This document shows, one piece after another, positions 16,218-23,381 of a stretch of 25,329 bases of DNA (position 1 is its first letter; every line of letters starts with the position of its first letter). The notes under the pieces were generated by a model, which saw only the letters and a program-made list of their open reading frames with translations, did no database searches and had not been told where the DNA came from. Both the position numbers and the translations under genes were made by a program. The DNA is from an uncultured Eubacteriales bacterium (GTDB lineage Bacteria; Bacillota; Clostridia; Oscillospirales; Oscillospiraceae): contig URCK01000017.1 in assembly GCA_900546295.1 (NCBI GenBank), positions 1 through 25,329 on the forward strand. The letters are read 5' to 3'.

Positions 16218-17301
16218 AAAGCAGTCCCTTTTCCACATCGCCAAGCGCGACACGCTCCCCTGGTACAAAGCCGCGCTCATCCGCGGCGGCGCGATCGTGA
16301 TCGCTTTGGTCGTCTGCGCCATCGTGACGACGCTCCTCACGGGCGAAAACCCCATCAACGTCTACTCCACCATCCTTTACGGCGCGTTCGGCACCTCGCG
16401 AAAGAGCTGGGTCACGTTCCATAACCTCGCGATCCTGCTCGGCATTTCGCTCGCCGTCACGCCCGCGTTCAAGATGCGCTTCTGGAACATCGGCGCGGAG
16501 GGGCAGGTGCTCATCGGCTGCCTTGCCACCGCCGCGTGCATGATTTGCCTTGGTGATAAGGTCCCTGGCGCCGTGCTCATCCTTCTGATGATCCTCGCCT
16601 CCATCGCGGCGGGTGCGCTCTGGGGTTTCCTCCCCGCTATCTTCAAGGCCAAATGGAACACGAACGAGACGCTCTTCACGCTGATGATGAACTACATTGC
16701 GACTCAGCTTGCCGCCTACTTCATCATCGTCTGGGAGGTTCCCAAGGGCTCGGGCAAGATCGGCATCATCAACGCGAACACCGAGGCCGGCTGGCTCCCC
16801 GTCATCGGCGGGCAGCGCTACCTCCTCCCCATCCTGCTCGTAGCGATCCTCACGGGTCTTATGTACATCTACCTCAACTACAGCAAGCACGGCTATGAGA
16901 TCGCCGTCGTCGGCGAGAGCCAGCGCACCGCGAGCTATGCCGGCATCAAGGTCGAGCGCGTCATCGTGCGCACGATGGTGCTCTCCGGTGCGATCTGCGG
17001 TCTCATCGGTCTCCTGCTCACCGCCGGCACGGATCACACGCTCACGACCACCATCGTCGGCGGACGCGGCTTCACCGCGGTCATGGTCTCGTGGATGGCC
17101 AAGTTCAACCCCATCCTGATGATCTTCACGAGCCTTCTCATCGTCGTTCTCAGCCGCGGCGCGAGCGAGATCTCCAGCGTCTTCGGCCTGAACCACTCCT
17201 TCGCCGATATCCTGACGGGCATCATCCTCTTCTTCATCATCGGCAGCGAGTTTTTCATCAGCTACAAGGTCAGCCTGCGCAAGAGCAAGAAGGAGGCGTG
17301 A
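16210..17301 (+). CDS. BMP-type ABC importer permease 1
   Basis: A 363-residue integral membrane protein of the branched-chain/BMP permease superfamily. After a charged cytoplasmic N-terminus, about ten hydrophobic helices follow. Family signatures include FWNIGAEGQVLIG (about residues 95-107), LMMNYIA, and the cytoplasmic loop GESQRTASYAGIKVER that contacts the ATPase. It pairs with the second permease to form the translocation pore. ATGA-like overlap with the ATPase gene indicates coupled translation. Substrate is inferred from the BMP receptor. Confidence 0.93.
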   Translation: MNKKQSLFHIAKRDTLPWYKAALIRGGAIVIALVVCAIVTTLLTGENPINVYSTILYGAFGTSRKSWVTFHNLAILLGISLAVTPAFKMRFWNIGAEGQVLIGCLATAACMICLGDKVPGAVLILLMILASIAAGALWGFLPAIFKAKWNTNETLFTLMMNYIATQLAAYFIIVWEVPKGSGKIGIINANTEAGWLPVIGGQRYLLPILLVAILTGLMYIYLNYSKHGYEIAVVGESQRTASYAGIKVERVIVRTMVLSGAICGLIGLLLTAGTDHTLTTTIVGGRGFTAVMVSWMAKFNPILMIFTSLLIVVLSRGASEISSVFGLNHSFADILTGIILFFIIGSEFFISYKVSLRKSKKEA

Positions 17302-17305
17302 AGCA

Positions 17306-18289
17306 ATGTTTGATCTAACTGCTTTTCTTCCCCGTGCGGTCATGCAGGGCATTCCCCTGCTCTACGGCAGCACCGGCGAGATCTTAACGGAAAAGTCCGG
17401 CAACCTCAACCTCGGCATTCCGGGCGTGATGTACGTCGGCGGTATCTGCGGCGTCATCGGCGCGTTCTTCTACGAGCAGACAACGCCCGCAGCCGACATG
17501 AACGCCTTCCTTGCCATCGGCATCCCGATGCTCTGCTCGCTTCTGGGTTCCCTTCTGATGGGCCTTCTCTACTGCCTGCTGACCGTCACGCTGCGCGCCA
17601 ACCAGAATGTCACCGGTCTTGCGCTCACGACGTTCGGCGTTGGCATCGGCAACTTCTTCGGCGGCTCTCTCATCAAGCTGACCGACAGTGAGGTCCCTTC
17701 TATCGCCCTGAGCGCGACGAGCGCCTACTTCAGCAAGTCCTTCAACGTCGGCGGCTGGTTCGGTCAGATCTTCCTGTCCTACGGTTTCCTTGCCTACCTT
17801 GCCGTCGTCATCGCGCTGTTTGCGTCCTACTTCCTCAAGCACACGCGCACGGGCCTGCACCTGCGCGCCGTGGGCGAGAGCGCCGCGACGGCGGACGCCG
17901 CCGGCATCAACGTGACGAAGTACAAGTACCTCGCCACCTGCATCGGCAGCATGATCGCGGGTCTCGGCGGCCTGTATTACGTCATGGACTACGCCTGCGG
18001 CGTCTGGTCCAACAACGCCTTCGGCGACCGCGGCTGGCTCGCCATCGCGCTCGTCATCTTCACGATCTGGCGTCCGAACGTCAGCGTGCTCGCGTCCATC
18101 CTCTTCGGCGGATTCTACATCCTCTACATCTTCATCCCCACCGGCACCAATCTTGCCGTGAAGGAGCTTTACAAGATGCTCCCCTATGTCGTCACGCTGG
18201 TCGTTCTGATCATTGTGTCGCTGCGCAAGAAGCGCGAGGATCAGCCGCCCGCATCGCTGGGCCTGAGCTACTTCCGCGAGGAAAGATAA
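17306..18289 (+). CDS. BMP-type ABC importer permease 2
   Basis: A 327-residue membrane permease, shorter than its partner as is usual for this family. The N-terminal half shows EKSGNLNLGIPGVMYVGG, corresponding to the conserved NLG.EG region, and the loop GESAATADAAGINVTKYK matches the ATPase-contact loop. About eight to nine membrane helices are present. It begins 4 bases after permease 1 ends and closes the importer operon, followed immediately by a hairpin terminator. Confidence 0.93.
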   Translation: MFDLTAFLPRAVMQGIPLLYGSTGEILTEKSGNLNLGIPGVMYVGGICGVIGAFFYEQTTPAADMNAFLAIGIPMLCSLLGSLLMGLLYCLLTVTLRANQNVTGLALTTFGVGIGNFFGGSLIKLTDSEVPSIALSATSAYFSKSFNVGGWFGQIFLSYGFLAYLAVVIALFASYFLKHTRTGLHLRAVGESAATADAAGINVTKYKYLATCIGSMIAGLGGLYYVMDYACGVWSNNAFGDRGWLAIALVIFTIWRPNVSVLASILFGGFYILYIFIPTGTNLAVKELYKMLPYVVTLVVLIIVSLRKKREDQPPASLGLSYFREER

Positions 18290-18294
18290 ATCTT

Positions 18295-18327
18295 AAAACA
18301 AAAGCACCCGATGGGTGCTTTTGTTTT
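18295..18327. terminator. Intrinsic terminator directly before the deaminase ribosome binding site
   Basis: A perfect 15-bp stem (18295-18309 with 18313-18327, loop GAT) ending in TTTTGTTTT. The ribosome binding site AAGGAGG (18331-18337) of the next gene starts 4 bases later, so no promoter fits between. Read-through or regulated termination probably feeds the deaminase gene. Confidence 0.88.
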
Positions 18328-18343
18328 AGCAAGGAGGAACGCT

Positions 18344-19702
18344 ATGTCTACTCTGCTCATTCGAAATATCCGCACGCTCGTCTCCTGCGACGATCACGAT
18401 ACGGTCTATGAGAACGTCGACCTCTACGCCGAGGACGGCTTCATTCGCGCGATCGGCAGGGACCTTCCGCAGCAGGCGGACAAGACCATCGACGCGCGCC
18501 ACATGCTCTGCTATCCCGGCCTTGTCAACACGCACCACCATCTCTACCAGATTTTTTCCCGCAACCTACCGGAGGTGCAGAATATGGAGCTCTTCGACTG
18601 GCTCAAGGCGCTCTATGAGATCTGGAAAAACCTCGATGAGGACGTGATCCGCCTCTCCACGCTCACAGGCCTCGGCGAGCTGATGAAGCACGGCTGCACG
18701 ACCTGCTTTGACCATCACTATGTCTTCCCCAGAGATGTGGGCGACCTGATCGGCGCGCAGTTTGCCGCGGCGGACGAGATCGGCGCGCGTATGTACGCCT
18801 CGCGCGGCAGCATGGACCTCTCCAAGAAGGATGGCGGTCTGCCGCCTGACAGCGTGGTGCAGACGGTCGACGAAATTCTAAAGGACTCCGCGCGCGTCAT
18901 CGAGCGCTACCACGACAAGTCCTTCGGCGCGATGCACCGCGTGGCGCTCGCGCCCTGCTCCCCCTTCTCCGTCTCCGCCGATCTTCTGCGCGAGAGCGCG
19001 CTGCTTGCACGGCAGTACGGCGTGCGCCTGCACACACACCTTTGCGAAACGAAAGACGAGGAAGCCTTTATGCTCGCGCGCGAGGGCGTGCGCCCGCTCG
19101 AATACATGGAGAACCTCGGCTGGACAGGCGACGACGTCTGGTTCGCCCACGGCATTCACTTCAACGACGAAGAGCTGCGCGTGCTGGCAAAGACGCGCAC
19201 AGGCGTGGCGCACTGCCCGATCTCCAACATGAAGCTCTCCTCCGGCATCGCCCGCATCCCGGAGATGCTCTCGCTCGGCGTGCCGGTCGGCCTCGCGGTC
19301 GACGGTTCTGCCTCGAACGACGGCTCGTCGCTCATGGAGGAGCTGCGCGTTTCGTATCTTCTGCACCGCCTGAACAGCAGCAAGGCTGCGCCCGGCGGCT
19401 ATGATCTTCTCAAAATGGCGACGCGCGGCAGCGCATCCCTCCTCGGCCGCAGCGATGACATCGGCTCGCTCGCGGTCGGCAAGTGCTGCGACCTCTTCCT
19501 CATCGACTCGCGCAGGCTTGAGCTGGTCGGCGCATGCTTCGACCCCAAAAGCGTGCTCGCCACCGTCGGCGTGCGCGGCGCAGTCGATTACACGGTTGTT
19601 CAGGGACGCGTGACGGTCGAACAGGGTCATCTTGTCACGGTCGACGAAGAATCACTCGCGCGCGAGGCGGAAAAAAAGTGCCGCGCGTACCTGAACCGGT
19701 GA
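18344..19702 (+). CDS. 8-oxoguanine deaminase-like amidohydrolase (SsnA/AtzA/TrzN group)
   Basis: A 452-residue cytoplasmic zinc deaminase. H64 and H66 (NTHHHLYQ), H230/H232 (LHTHLCET), H269 (FAHGIHF) and D320 (VDGSASNDGSS) are the metal and catalytic residues of the COG0402-type deaminases. The sequences NTHHHLYQ-x3-RNLP and DGSASNDGS fit 8-oxoguanine deaminase (8-oxoguanine to urate plus ammonia) better than E. coli SsnA, whose corresponding regions read HNHFYSG and TDGIGSD. Start: ATG 18344 behind AAGGAGG; an upstream in-frame ATG at 18311 lies inside the terminator and is rejected. Position after the purine importer supports a purine deamination role. Exact substrate is unproven; an SsnA role in the cluster is the alternative. 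Confidence 0.88.
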   Translation: MSTLLIRNIRTLVSCDDHDTVYENVDLYAEDGFIRAIGRDLPQQADKTIDARHMLCYPGLVNTHHHLYQIFSRNLPEVQNMELFDWLKALYEIWKNLDEDVIRLSTLTGLGELMKHGCTTCFDHHYVFPRDVGDLIGAQFAAADEIGARMYASRGSMDLSKKDGGLPPDSVVQTVDEILKDSARVIERYHDKSFGAMHRVALAPCSPFSVSADLLRESALLARQYGVRLHTHLCETKDEEAFMLAREGVRPLEYMENLGWTGDDVWFAHGIHFNDEELRVLAKTRTGVAHCPISNMKLSSGIARIPEMLSLGVPVGLAVDGSASNDGSSLMEELRVSYLLHRLNSSKAAPGGYDLLKMATRGSASLLGRSDDIGSLAVGKCCDLFLIDSRRLELVGACFDPKSVLATVGVRGAVDYTVVQGRVTVEQGHLVTVDEESLAREAEKKCRAYLNR

Positions 19703-19710
19703 AACGCGCC

Positions 19711-19998
19711 ATGACAGTCGACATTCTGCGCGGCGATATTGCCGCCCTCCCCTCCGCCGACCGCGCCGGGGAACTTCTTCCCGCAGCGGAGGGCGACAGC
19801 CTGACCCTCGCCTGCACGAGCGGCGAGCTGAAGAGCGCCTACCGCGTGCTGCGCGCCGTGATGGACTACGGCTACGAACACGAGCGTCCCGCGCGCGTGC
19901 GCCTCGTCTGCGCGGATGAAGATGTGTACAGGGCCTATTCCTTCCAGTGGAACATGTGGTTTGCCGAGCGCAAGCCCGAGCCAGAGAACGAAGCATAA
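19711..19998 (+). CDS. 95-residue protein resembling both ends of a macrodomain; possible remnant
   Basis: The start MTVDILRGDIAAL resembles the first strand of macrodomain proteins (typically I-x-RGDIT-x-L). The end, VRLVCADEDVYRAY after a helix (SAYRVLRAVMDYG), resembles the last helix-strand of that fold. The ADP-ribose-binding core between them (NAAN, GG loops, about 80-100 residues) is missing. So it is either an internally deleted macrodomain or an unrelated small protein. A GTG at 19699 overlaps the deaminase stop (GTGA) and would add VKRA; neither start has a clear ribosome binding site, so translation is probably coupled to the deaminase gene. The RluA-family gene follows after 12 bases with a strong site of its own. 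Confidence 0.6.
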   Translation: MTVDILRGDIAALPSADRAGELLPAAEGDSLTLACTSGELKSAYRVLRAVMDYGYEHERPARVRLVCADEDVYRAYSFQWNMWFAERKPEPENEA

Positions 19999-20010
19999 GG
20001 AGGCGCAGCC

Positions 20011-20895
20011 ATGCGCATTCTCACCCATACCGTTTTGCCCGAGGAGGACGGCCGCATGGTCAAGGGCATCCTGCGCGGCAGCTTGCAGCTCTCCTACACG
20101 CTGCTCAAGAGCCTCAAATGGCGCGAAAACGCCATTCTCTTAAACGGACAGAACGTCCACGTCAACGCGATCGTCCGCGCGGGCGACGTTGTCAGCGTTG
20201 CGCTCTCCGAGCGCACGCCGCGCGAGGATCTATACCGCAAAAACGCAGCCGCGCCCGACATCGTTTTTGAGGACGAAGACCTGCTCGTGCTCAATAAGCC
20301 CGCAGGCGTCGCCATGCACCCGAAGGCGGACGATGCCGCCGCGCCGAGTCTTGCCGCAATGCTCACAGGCTATCTCGGTGAGGGCAGCGTGCCGCATTTC
20401 GTCAGCCGCCTCGACAAGGGCACCTCCGGCCTTCTCATCGCGGCAAAGAGCGGCTATGTCCACGACCGGCTGCGCCGCGCGCTGCATTCAAGCGAGCTGC
20501 GGCGCGAGTATCGCGCCGTCGCCGTCGGGCAGGTCACGCCGCCGCGCGGCGTCATTGACGCACCCATCGGCCGCGCGGAGGGCTCCATCATCCGCCGCTG
20601 CGTGCGCGAAGACGGTCTTGCAAGCCGCACAGAATACGAAGTGCTGCAAACGACCGAACGGTTCTCCCTCCTTCGCCTGCGGCCCGAGACAGGGCGCACG
20701 CACCAGCTCCGCGTCCACATGGCCTACCTCGGCCACCCCCTTGCGGGCGACTGGCTCTACGGTACGGAGGACAAAAATCTCATTACCCGTCCCGCTCTGC
20801 ACTCCTATGAGCTGTGGTTCACGCAGCCCGTCACCGGACAGGATTTACACTTTACAGCGCCAATCCCGCAGGACATGCAGCGGTTATTGAAATGA
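20011..20895 (+). CDS. RluA-family RNA pseudouridine synthase
   Basis: A 294-residue enzyme that isomerises uridine to pseudouridine in rRNA or tRNA. Residues 15-70 look like the short N-terminal S4-like RNA-binding part (GSLQLSYTLLKSLKWRENAILLNG). The catalytic domain has NKPAGVAMHP and the catalytic Asp D135 in SRLDKGTSGLL. Later motifs RPETGRTHQLRVHMAYLGHPLAGD are typical. AAGGAGG precedes the ATG. Which uridine it modifies (RluC/D-like 23S site or other) cannot be told. It is followed by a clear terminator. No functional link to the purine locus is apparent. Confidence 0.94.
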   Translation: MRILTHTVLPEEDGRMVKGILRGSLQLSYTLLKSLKWRENAILLNGQNVHVNAIVRAGDVVSVALSERTPREDLYRKNAAAPDIVFEDEDLLVLNKPAGVAMHPKADDAAAPSLAAMLTGYLGEGSVPHFVSRLDKGTSGLLIAAKSGYVHDRLRRALHSSELRREYRAVAVGQVTPPRGVIDAPIGRAEGSIIRRCVREDGLASRTEYEVLQTTERFSLLRLRPETGRTHQLRVHMAYLGHPLAGDWLYGTEDKNLITRPALHSYELWFTQPVTGQDLHFTAPIPQDMQRLLK

Positions 20896-20923
20896 AAAAG
20901 CACCGTCTTACGACGGTGCTTTT
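20896..20923. terminator. Bidirectional terminator between convergent genes
   Basis: AAAAGCACCGTC (20896-20907) pairs perfectly with GACGGTGCTTTT (20912-20923), loop TTAC. It lies between the plus-strand pseudouridine synthase and the minus-strand redox gene pair. Confidence 0.9.
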
Positions 20924-20942
20924 CCCTTTTGGCCGCGCGGCC

Positions 20943-21140
20943 TTATTTTTCCTTATAGTAGAGCCTGCAATGGCAGTAGCCCTCGAATTCGGGGTCTGCG
21001 ATCTGCTCGCGGAACTCCTTGCACATGCAGATGTTGTCCTCTTTCTTCTGGAAGCGGCAGGGGCATTGCAGCTCTCGCTTCACGAGCGCCTCGCGCAGGC
21101 GGGCGACAAGTTCGGCGTCTTCATTGTATCGAATTTTCAT
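20943..21140 (-). CDS. Small ferredoxin:thioredoxin reductase catalytic subunit-like protein
   Basis: A 65-residue protein with three Cys pairs: C26-P-C28, C38-M-C40 and C56-H-C58, ending GYCHCRLYYKE. Catalytic FTR subunits carry CPC, CPC and CHC, ligating a [4Fe-4S] cluster beside a redox-active disulfide, and reduce thioredoxin with ferredoxin electrons. Here the first-to-last span (32 residues) equals that of the cyanobacterial enzyme, but the spacings inside differ (9 and 15 instead of 16 and 8) and the N-terminal part is short. The ATG at 21140 overlaps the stop of the thioredoxin-fusion gene by 4 bases (ATGA), tying the two translationally; a GTG at 21149 is less likely because it abuts the ribosome binding site. 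Function as reductase of that thioredoxin is inferred. Confidence 0.82.
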   Translation of the reverse strand: MKIRYNEDAELVARLREALVKRELQCPCRFQKKEDNICMCKEFREQIADPEFEGYCHCRLYYKEK

Positions 21141-21889
21141 GCCTTGCACTGCTCCAGCATCGCCTTGATGTCCGCCTTCTCGTGCACGCCGACCATGCCG
21201 GTGAGCGTGTGGCGATCCTGCACGACGGCGAGCGTCGGGATGGAGTCGATGCCGAACATGGAGGCGAGGTTCGGCTGCTCATCAACGTTGACCTTGCAGA
21301 ACTTGACCTTCTCTTCCTCCGCGTTGAGCTCGTCAAAGACGGGAGCCATCATCTTGCACGGCTGGCACCACTCGGCCCAGAAATCGATGAGGATGAGCCC
21401 GGGGTCACGCAGCACTTCGTCCTCAAAGTTCTCTTCCGTCAGCGTGACGATGTCGGTGAAGGTGCGCGTCTCCACATACGGCTCGCCGCAGCCTCCACCG
21501 CCGCAGCCACCGCAGCAGGAACTGCACCCGCCGCCGCAGCCACTGCCGCAGCCGCCCGCGGAAGCGTCGCCCTCGCCGGTCATCAACTCAAGGCTGCCGT
21601 CCAGAAAACGGTCGATGGCCTGATCCGCCTCGCCGGACACGCCGGAGATGAGCAGCATGTGTGCGTTTTCGACCGCGCTGCGCGCCTCGGGGCCGATGCT
21701 GCCGCAGATGATAAGGTCTACGCCCTTCTCCTTCAGGCCGCGCGCGGCCTTGTTGTGGTCGGCATCGTCAAAACGGACCTGCTCCTTTTCAATGGGCTTG
21801 ATGTCCTCGATGCTGTAGATGTTAAACTCCTGAGCGCGGCTGAAGTGCTGCAGCACCTCGCCGTTCTCGCAGGGAATGGCAATCTTCAT
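21137..21889 (-). CDS. NifX-like domain / Cys-Gly-rich linker / thioredoxin fusion protein
   Basis: A 250-residue three-part protein. Residues 1-108 match the NifX/NifB C-terminal (dinitrogenase FeMo-cofactor-like) domain: KIAIPCENGEVLQHF, then VDLIICGSIGPEARSAVEN. Residues 112-135 are a Gly/Cys-only linker with seven cysteines (114, 118, 122, 125, 126, 129, 134), suited to binding metal or an Fe-S cluster. Residues 140-250 are a thioredoxin domain with active site WCQPC (174-178) and cis-Pro IPTL (217-220). Stand-alone NifX-like proteins with Cys-rich tails are known; the added thioredoxin is unusual to me. It is co-translated with the FTR-like protein. No nitrogenase genes are near, so a metal-cluster or redox-sensing role is more plausible than nitrogen fixation. 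Confidence 0.88.
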   Translation of the reverse strand: MKIAIPCENGEVLQHFSRAQEFNIYSIEDIKPIEKEQVRFDDADHNKAARGLKEKGVDLIICGSIGPEARSAVENAHMLLISGVSGEADQAIDRFLDGSLELMTGEGDASAGGCGSGCGGGCSSCCGGCGGGGCGEPYVETRTFTDIVTLTEENFEDEVLRDPGLILIDFWAEWCQPCKMMAPVFDELNAEEEKVKFCKVNVDEQPNLASMFGIDSIPTLAVVQDRHTLTGMVGVHEKADIKAMLEQCKA

Positions 21890-21954
21890 GGTATTTCGTT
21901 TCCTTTCCGCTCTATTGCTTTCGGCGGCAGAGCCGCCGCATCATGCTGTTTTGT

Positions 21955-21983
21955 AGTGTACCACGCTTTGCCGCGCCGTACAA
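21955..21983 (-). promoter_or_regulatory. Promoter for the thioredoxin-fusion/FTR-like operon
   Basis: On minus: TTGTAC (21983-21978), 17-base spacer, TACACT (21960-21955) preceded by TGG. The roughly 60-base leader holds a 7-bp GC hairpin (21922-21938, loop of three). Confidence 0.6.
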
Positions 21984-22024
21984 CCGGAAATTTGTAAACA
22001 AACCATGGCCGCAGCCGTTCTGCC

Positions 22025-22053
22025 TTGCAATTGGAGCCGTCCCGTGATAGAGT
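22025..22053 (+). promoter_or_regulatory. Promoter for the small exported protein and CPBP protease genes
   Basis: TTGCAA (22025-22030), 17-base spacer, TAGAGT (22048-22053) with TG two bases before it. It lies 55 bases before the ATG at 22108, which has an AGGAGG site. Confidence 0.5.
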
Positions 22054-22107
22054 GAGATCGAACAAGGAGCTTCGCCGCAAAATGACAATCGACAGGAGGC
22101 ATCACTT

Positions 22108-22533
22108 ATGAAAAAATCAGAACTGGCGATCCTTTCCGTCCTCATCCTTGCCGCCGTGTTTGTTTTCAACGGCAAGATCAACAAAGTGACGAATCCCTGT
22201 GTGCAGGACTATGTCGCAGGACAGGGGAACATCAGGGGGAATGTAAACGTCGAGGACTATTACGAGCGCGACGCGCGCTTTGCGATCGGCGCGGGAGAAG
22301 ACGGATATGCCGTTTTCAAGGACCCCGGCGAGGCCTTTGCCGCGCTGCGCGAACACTATCCAGAGGGCATTTCGCTCATCCGAAAAGAGTTCCATCTGCT
22401 CCCTCTTTCAAAGCTCAATTACCCCTCCTACAAAACTTACGGCTGGCAGGCCACAAGCGGTACGGAAGAAGCGCGCCAGCAGGCCAGATTTGTCAGCAGT
22501 TTTTTTGATATTTACGAGAATAGCTTTAAATAA
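22108..22533 (+). CDS. Small exported or membrane-anchored protein of unknown function
   Basis: A 141-residue protein I do not recognise. A short charged start (MKKSE) and hydrophobic helix (about 6-20, LAILSVLILAAVFVF) act as signal anchor or uncleaved signal peptide. The rest is soluble, outside the cell, with mixed charge; it has a single Cys (NPCVQDY) after the helix and no lipobox. AGGAGG precedes the ATG well. The next gene (CPBP protease) starts one base after its stop, so they form a pair. Codon use is more AT-rich than the neighbouring operons. Confidence 0.75.
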   Translation: MKKSELAILSVLILAAVFVFNGKINKVTNPCVQDYVAGQGNIRGNVNVEDYYERDARFAIGAGEDGYAVFKDPGEAFAALREHYPEGISLIRKEFHLLPLSKLNYPSYKTYGWQATSGTEEARQQARFVSSFFDIYENSFK

Positions 22534-22534
22534 G

Positions 22535-23308
22535 ATGAAACCATTATTATGGGAGAAACGATTTGGCGGGATCATCTGGGCCGTCATACTGGGTGCGGCG
22601 TTCATCCTATTATCGCGAATCATCGGGAACTTTGTGCATGGCGTTCCTTGGTATCTGCTCAGCAGTATGCTGCGCGCCGCTTTCGGAGTCATCATCCTGA
22701 TGCTCGGAACACGGTTGTACGGGAAAACGACAAGGGAAATTCTAAGCCTTCATAACAGTAAGATTGCCATATTATCAGGTCTCGGTTTTCTCGTATTTCT
22801 GCTGTGCTACGTGGCCGCTGTCTATGTCGGATGCAGGGGAATTTCAGGCCTCACCGCAGGGCTGTTTTTCGCAAGGATCCTATTGCAGCAGCTCACGACT
22901 GCCCTTTATGAGGAACTGAATTACCGCTTCCTCATTTTGGAAGGATATTTCCACGGGAATAAAAGCGTTTGGAGCCGCCTGCTCTATGCCTTTGTCAGTT
23001 TTCTTGTCTTTGGGGCGACTCATGTGGTGACCGGTTGGAGCACCTCCGCTTTCTTTCTGTCAGGGGCCATCGGATTTACCTTTGCGGTCATCTATCTCAA
23101 GTCAGGCAACATCGTCATTCCCATGCTGCTGCATTTCATTTATGATATCCCCACAAATATGACATCCTACATCGAGTGGAAGGATACCTCCCTGCTCGCA
23201 AGTATGAATTCCGTGCTCGAAATCGCATTGGCGATCATGTTCCTTGTGTCCCTTGTTATCCTGATCATTGACAAGAGCACAGTGGAGACGAAGCACACCG
23301 CTTCATAA
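22535..23308 (+). CDS. CPBP-family intramembrane protease (CAAX protease-like)
   Basis: A 257-residue membrane protein with about seven to eight hydrophobic segments. The glutamate-protease motifs are present: E126-E127 with R131 (EELNYR), H163 (FGATHV) and H200 with D204 (HFIYD). Members process prenylated or other membrane peptides and include bacteriocin self-immunity proteins. The ATG at 22535 lies one base after the upstream stop and has no good ribosome binding site, suggesting reinitiation after the preceding gene. Its partner might be the substrate or a cofactor; that is inference. No bacteriocin precursor was seen nearby. Confidence 0.88.
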   Translation: MKPLLWEKRFGGIIWAVILGAAFILLSRIIGNFVHGVPWYLLSSMLRAAFGVIILMLGTRLYGKTTREILSLHNSKIAILSGLGFLVFLLCYVAAVYVGCRGISGLTAGLFFARILLQQLTTALYEELNYRFLILEGYFHGNKSVWSRLLYAFVSFLVFGATHVVTGWSTSAFFLSGAIGFTFAVIYLKSGNIVIPMLLHFIYDIPTNMTSYIEWKDTSLLASMNSVLEIALAIMFLVSLVILIIDKSTVETKHTAS

Positions 23309-23324
23309 CCTCAAAATAGCAAAA

Positions 23325-23354
23325 ACCGCCACAGCAGTTTCCTGCTGTGGCGGT
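23325..23354. terminator. Terminator between CPBP protease and the efp operon
   Basis: A perfect 13-bp stem (23325-23337 with 23342-23354, loop TTTC). On the minus strand it is followed by TTTTT, making it a strong terminator for the efp operon; on plus the T-run is poor. Confidence 0.85.
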
Positions 23355-23381
23355 CCTTTACTTTATACGGTTTTCAGACGC

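Noticed and set aside
14604..16358. A 584-codon open frame on minus opposite the ABC ATPase
   Set aside because: Shadow of the ATPase codons; the plus strand has Walker and signature motifs.
21481..21560. GC-rich tandem repeat resembling a CRISPR or minisatellite
   Set aside because: It encodes the Gly/Cys linker of the thioredoxin fusion; the repetition is codon-level, without spacers.
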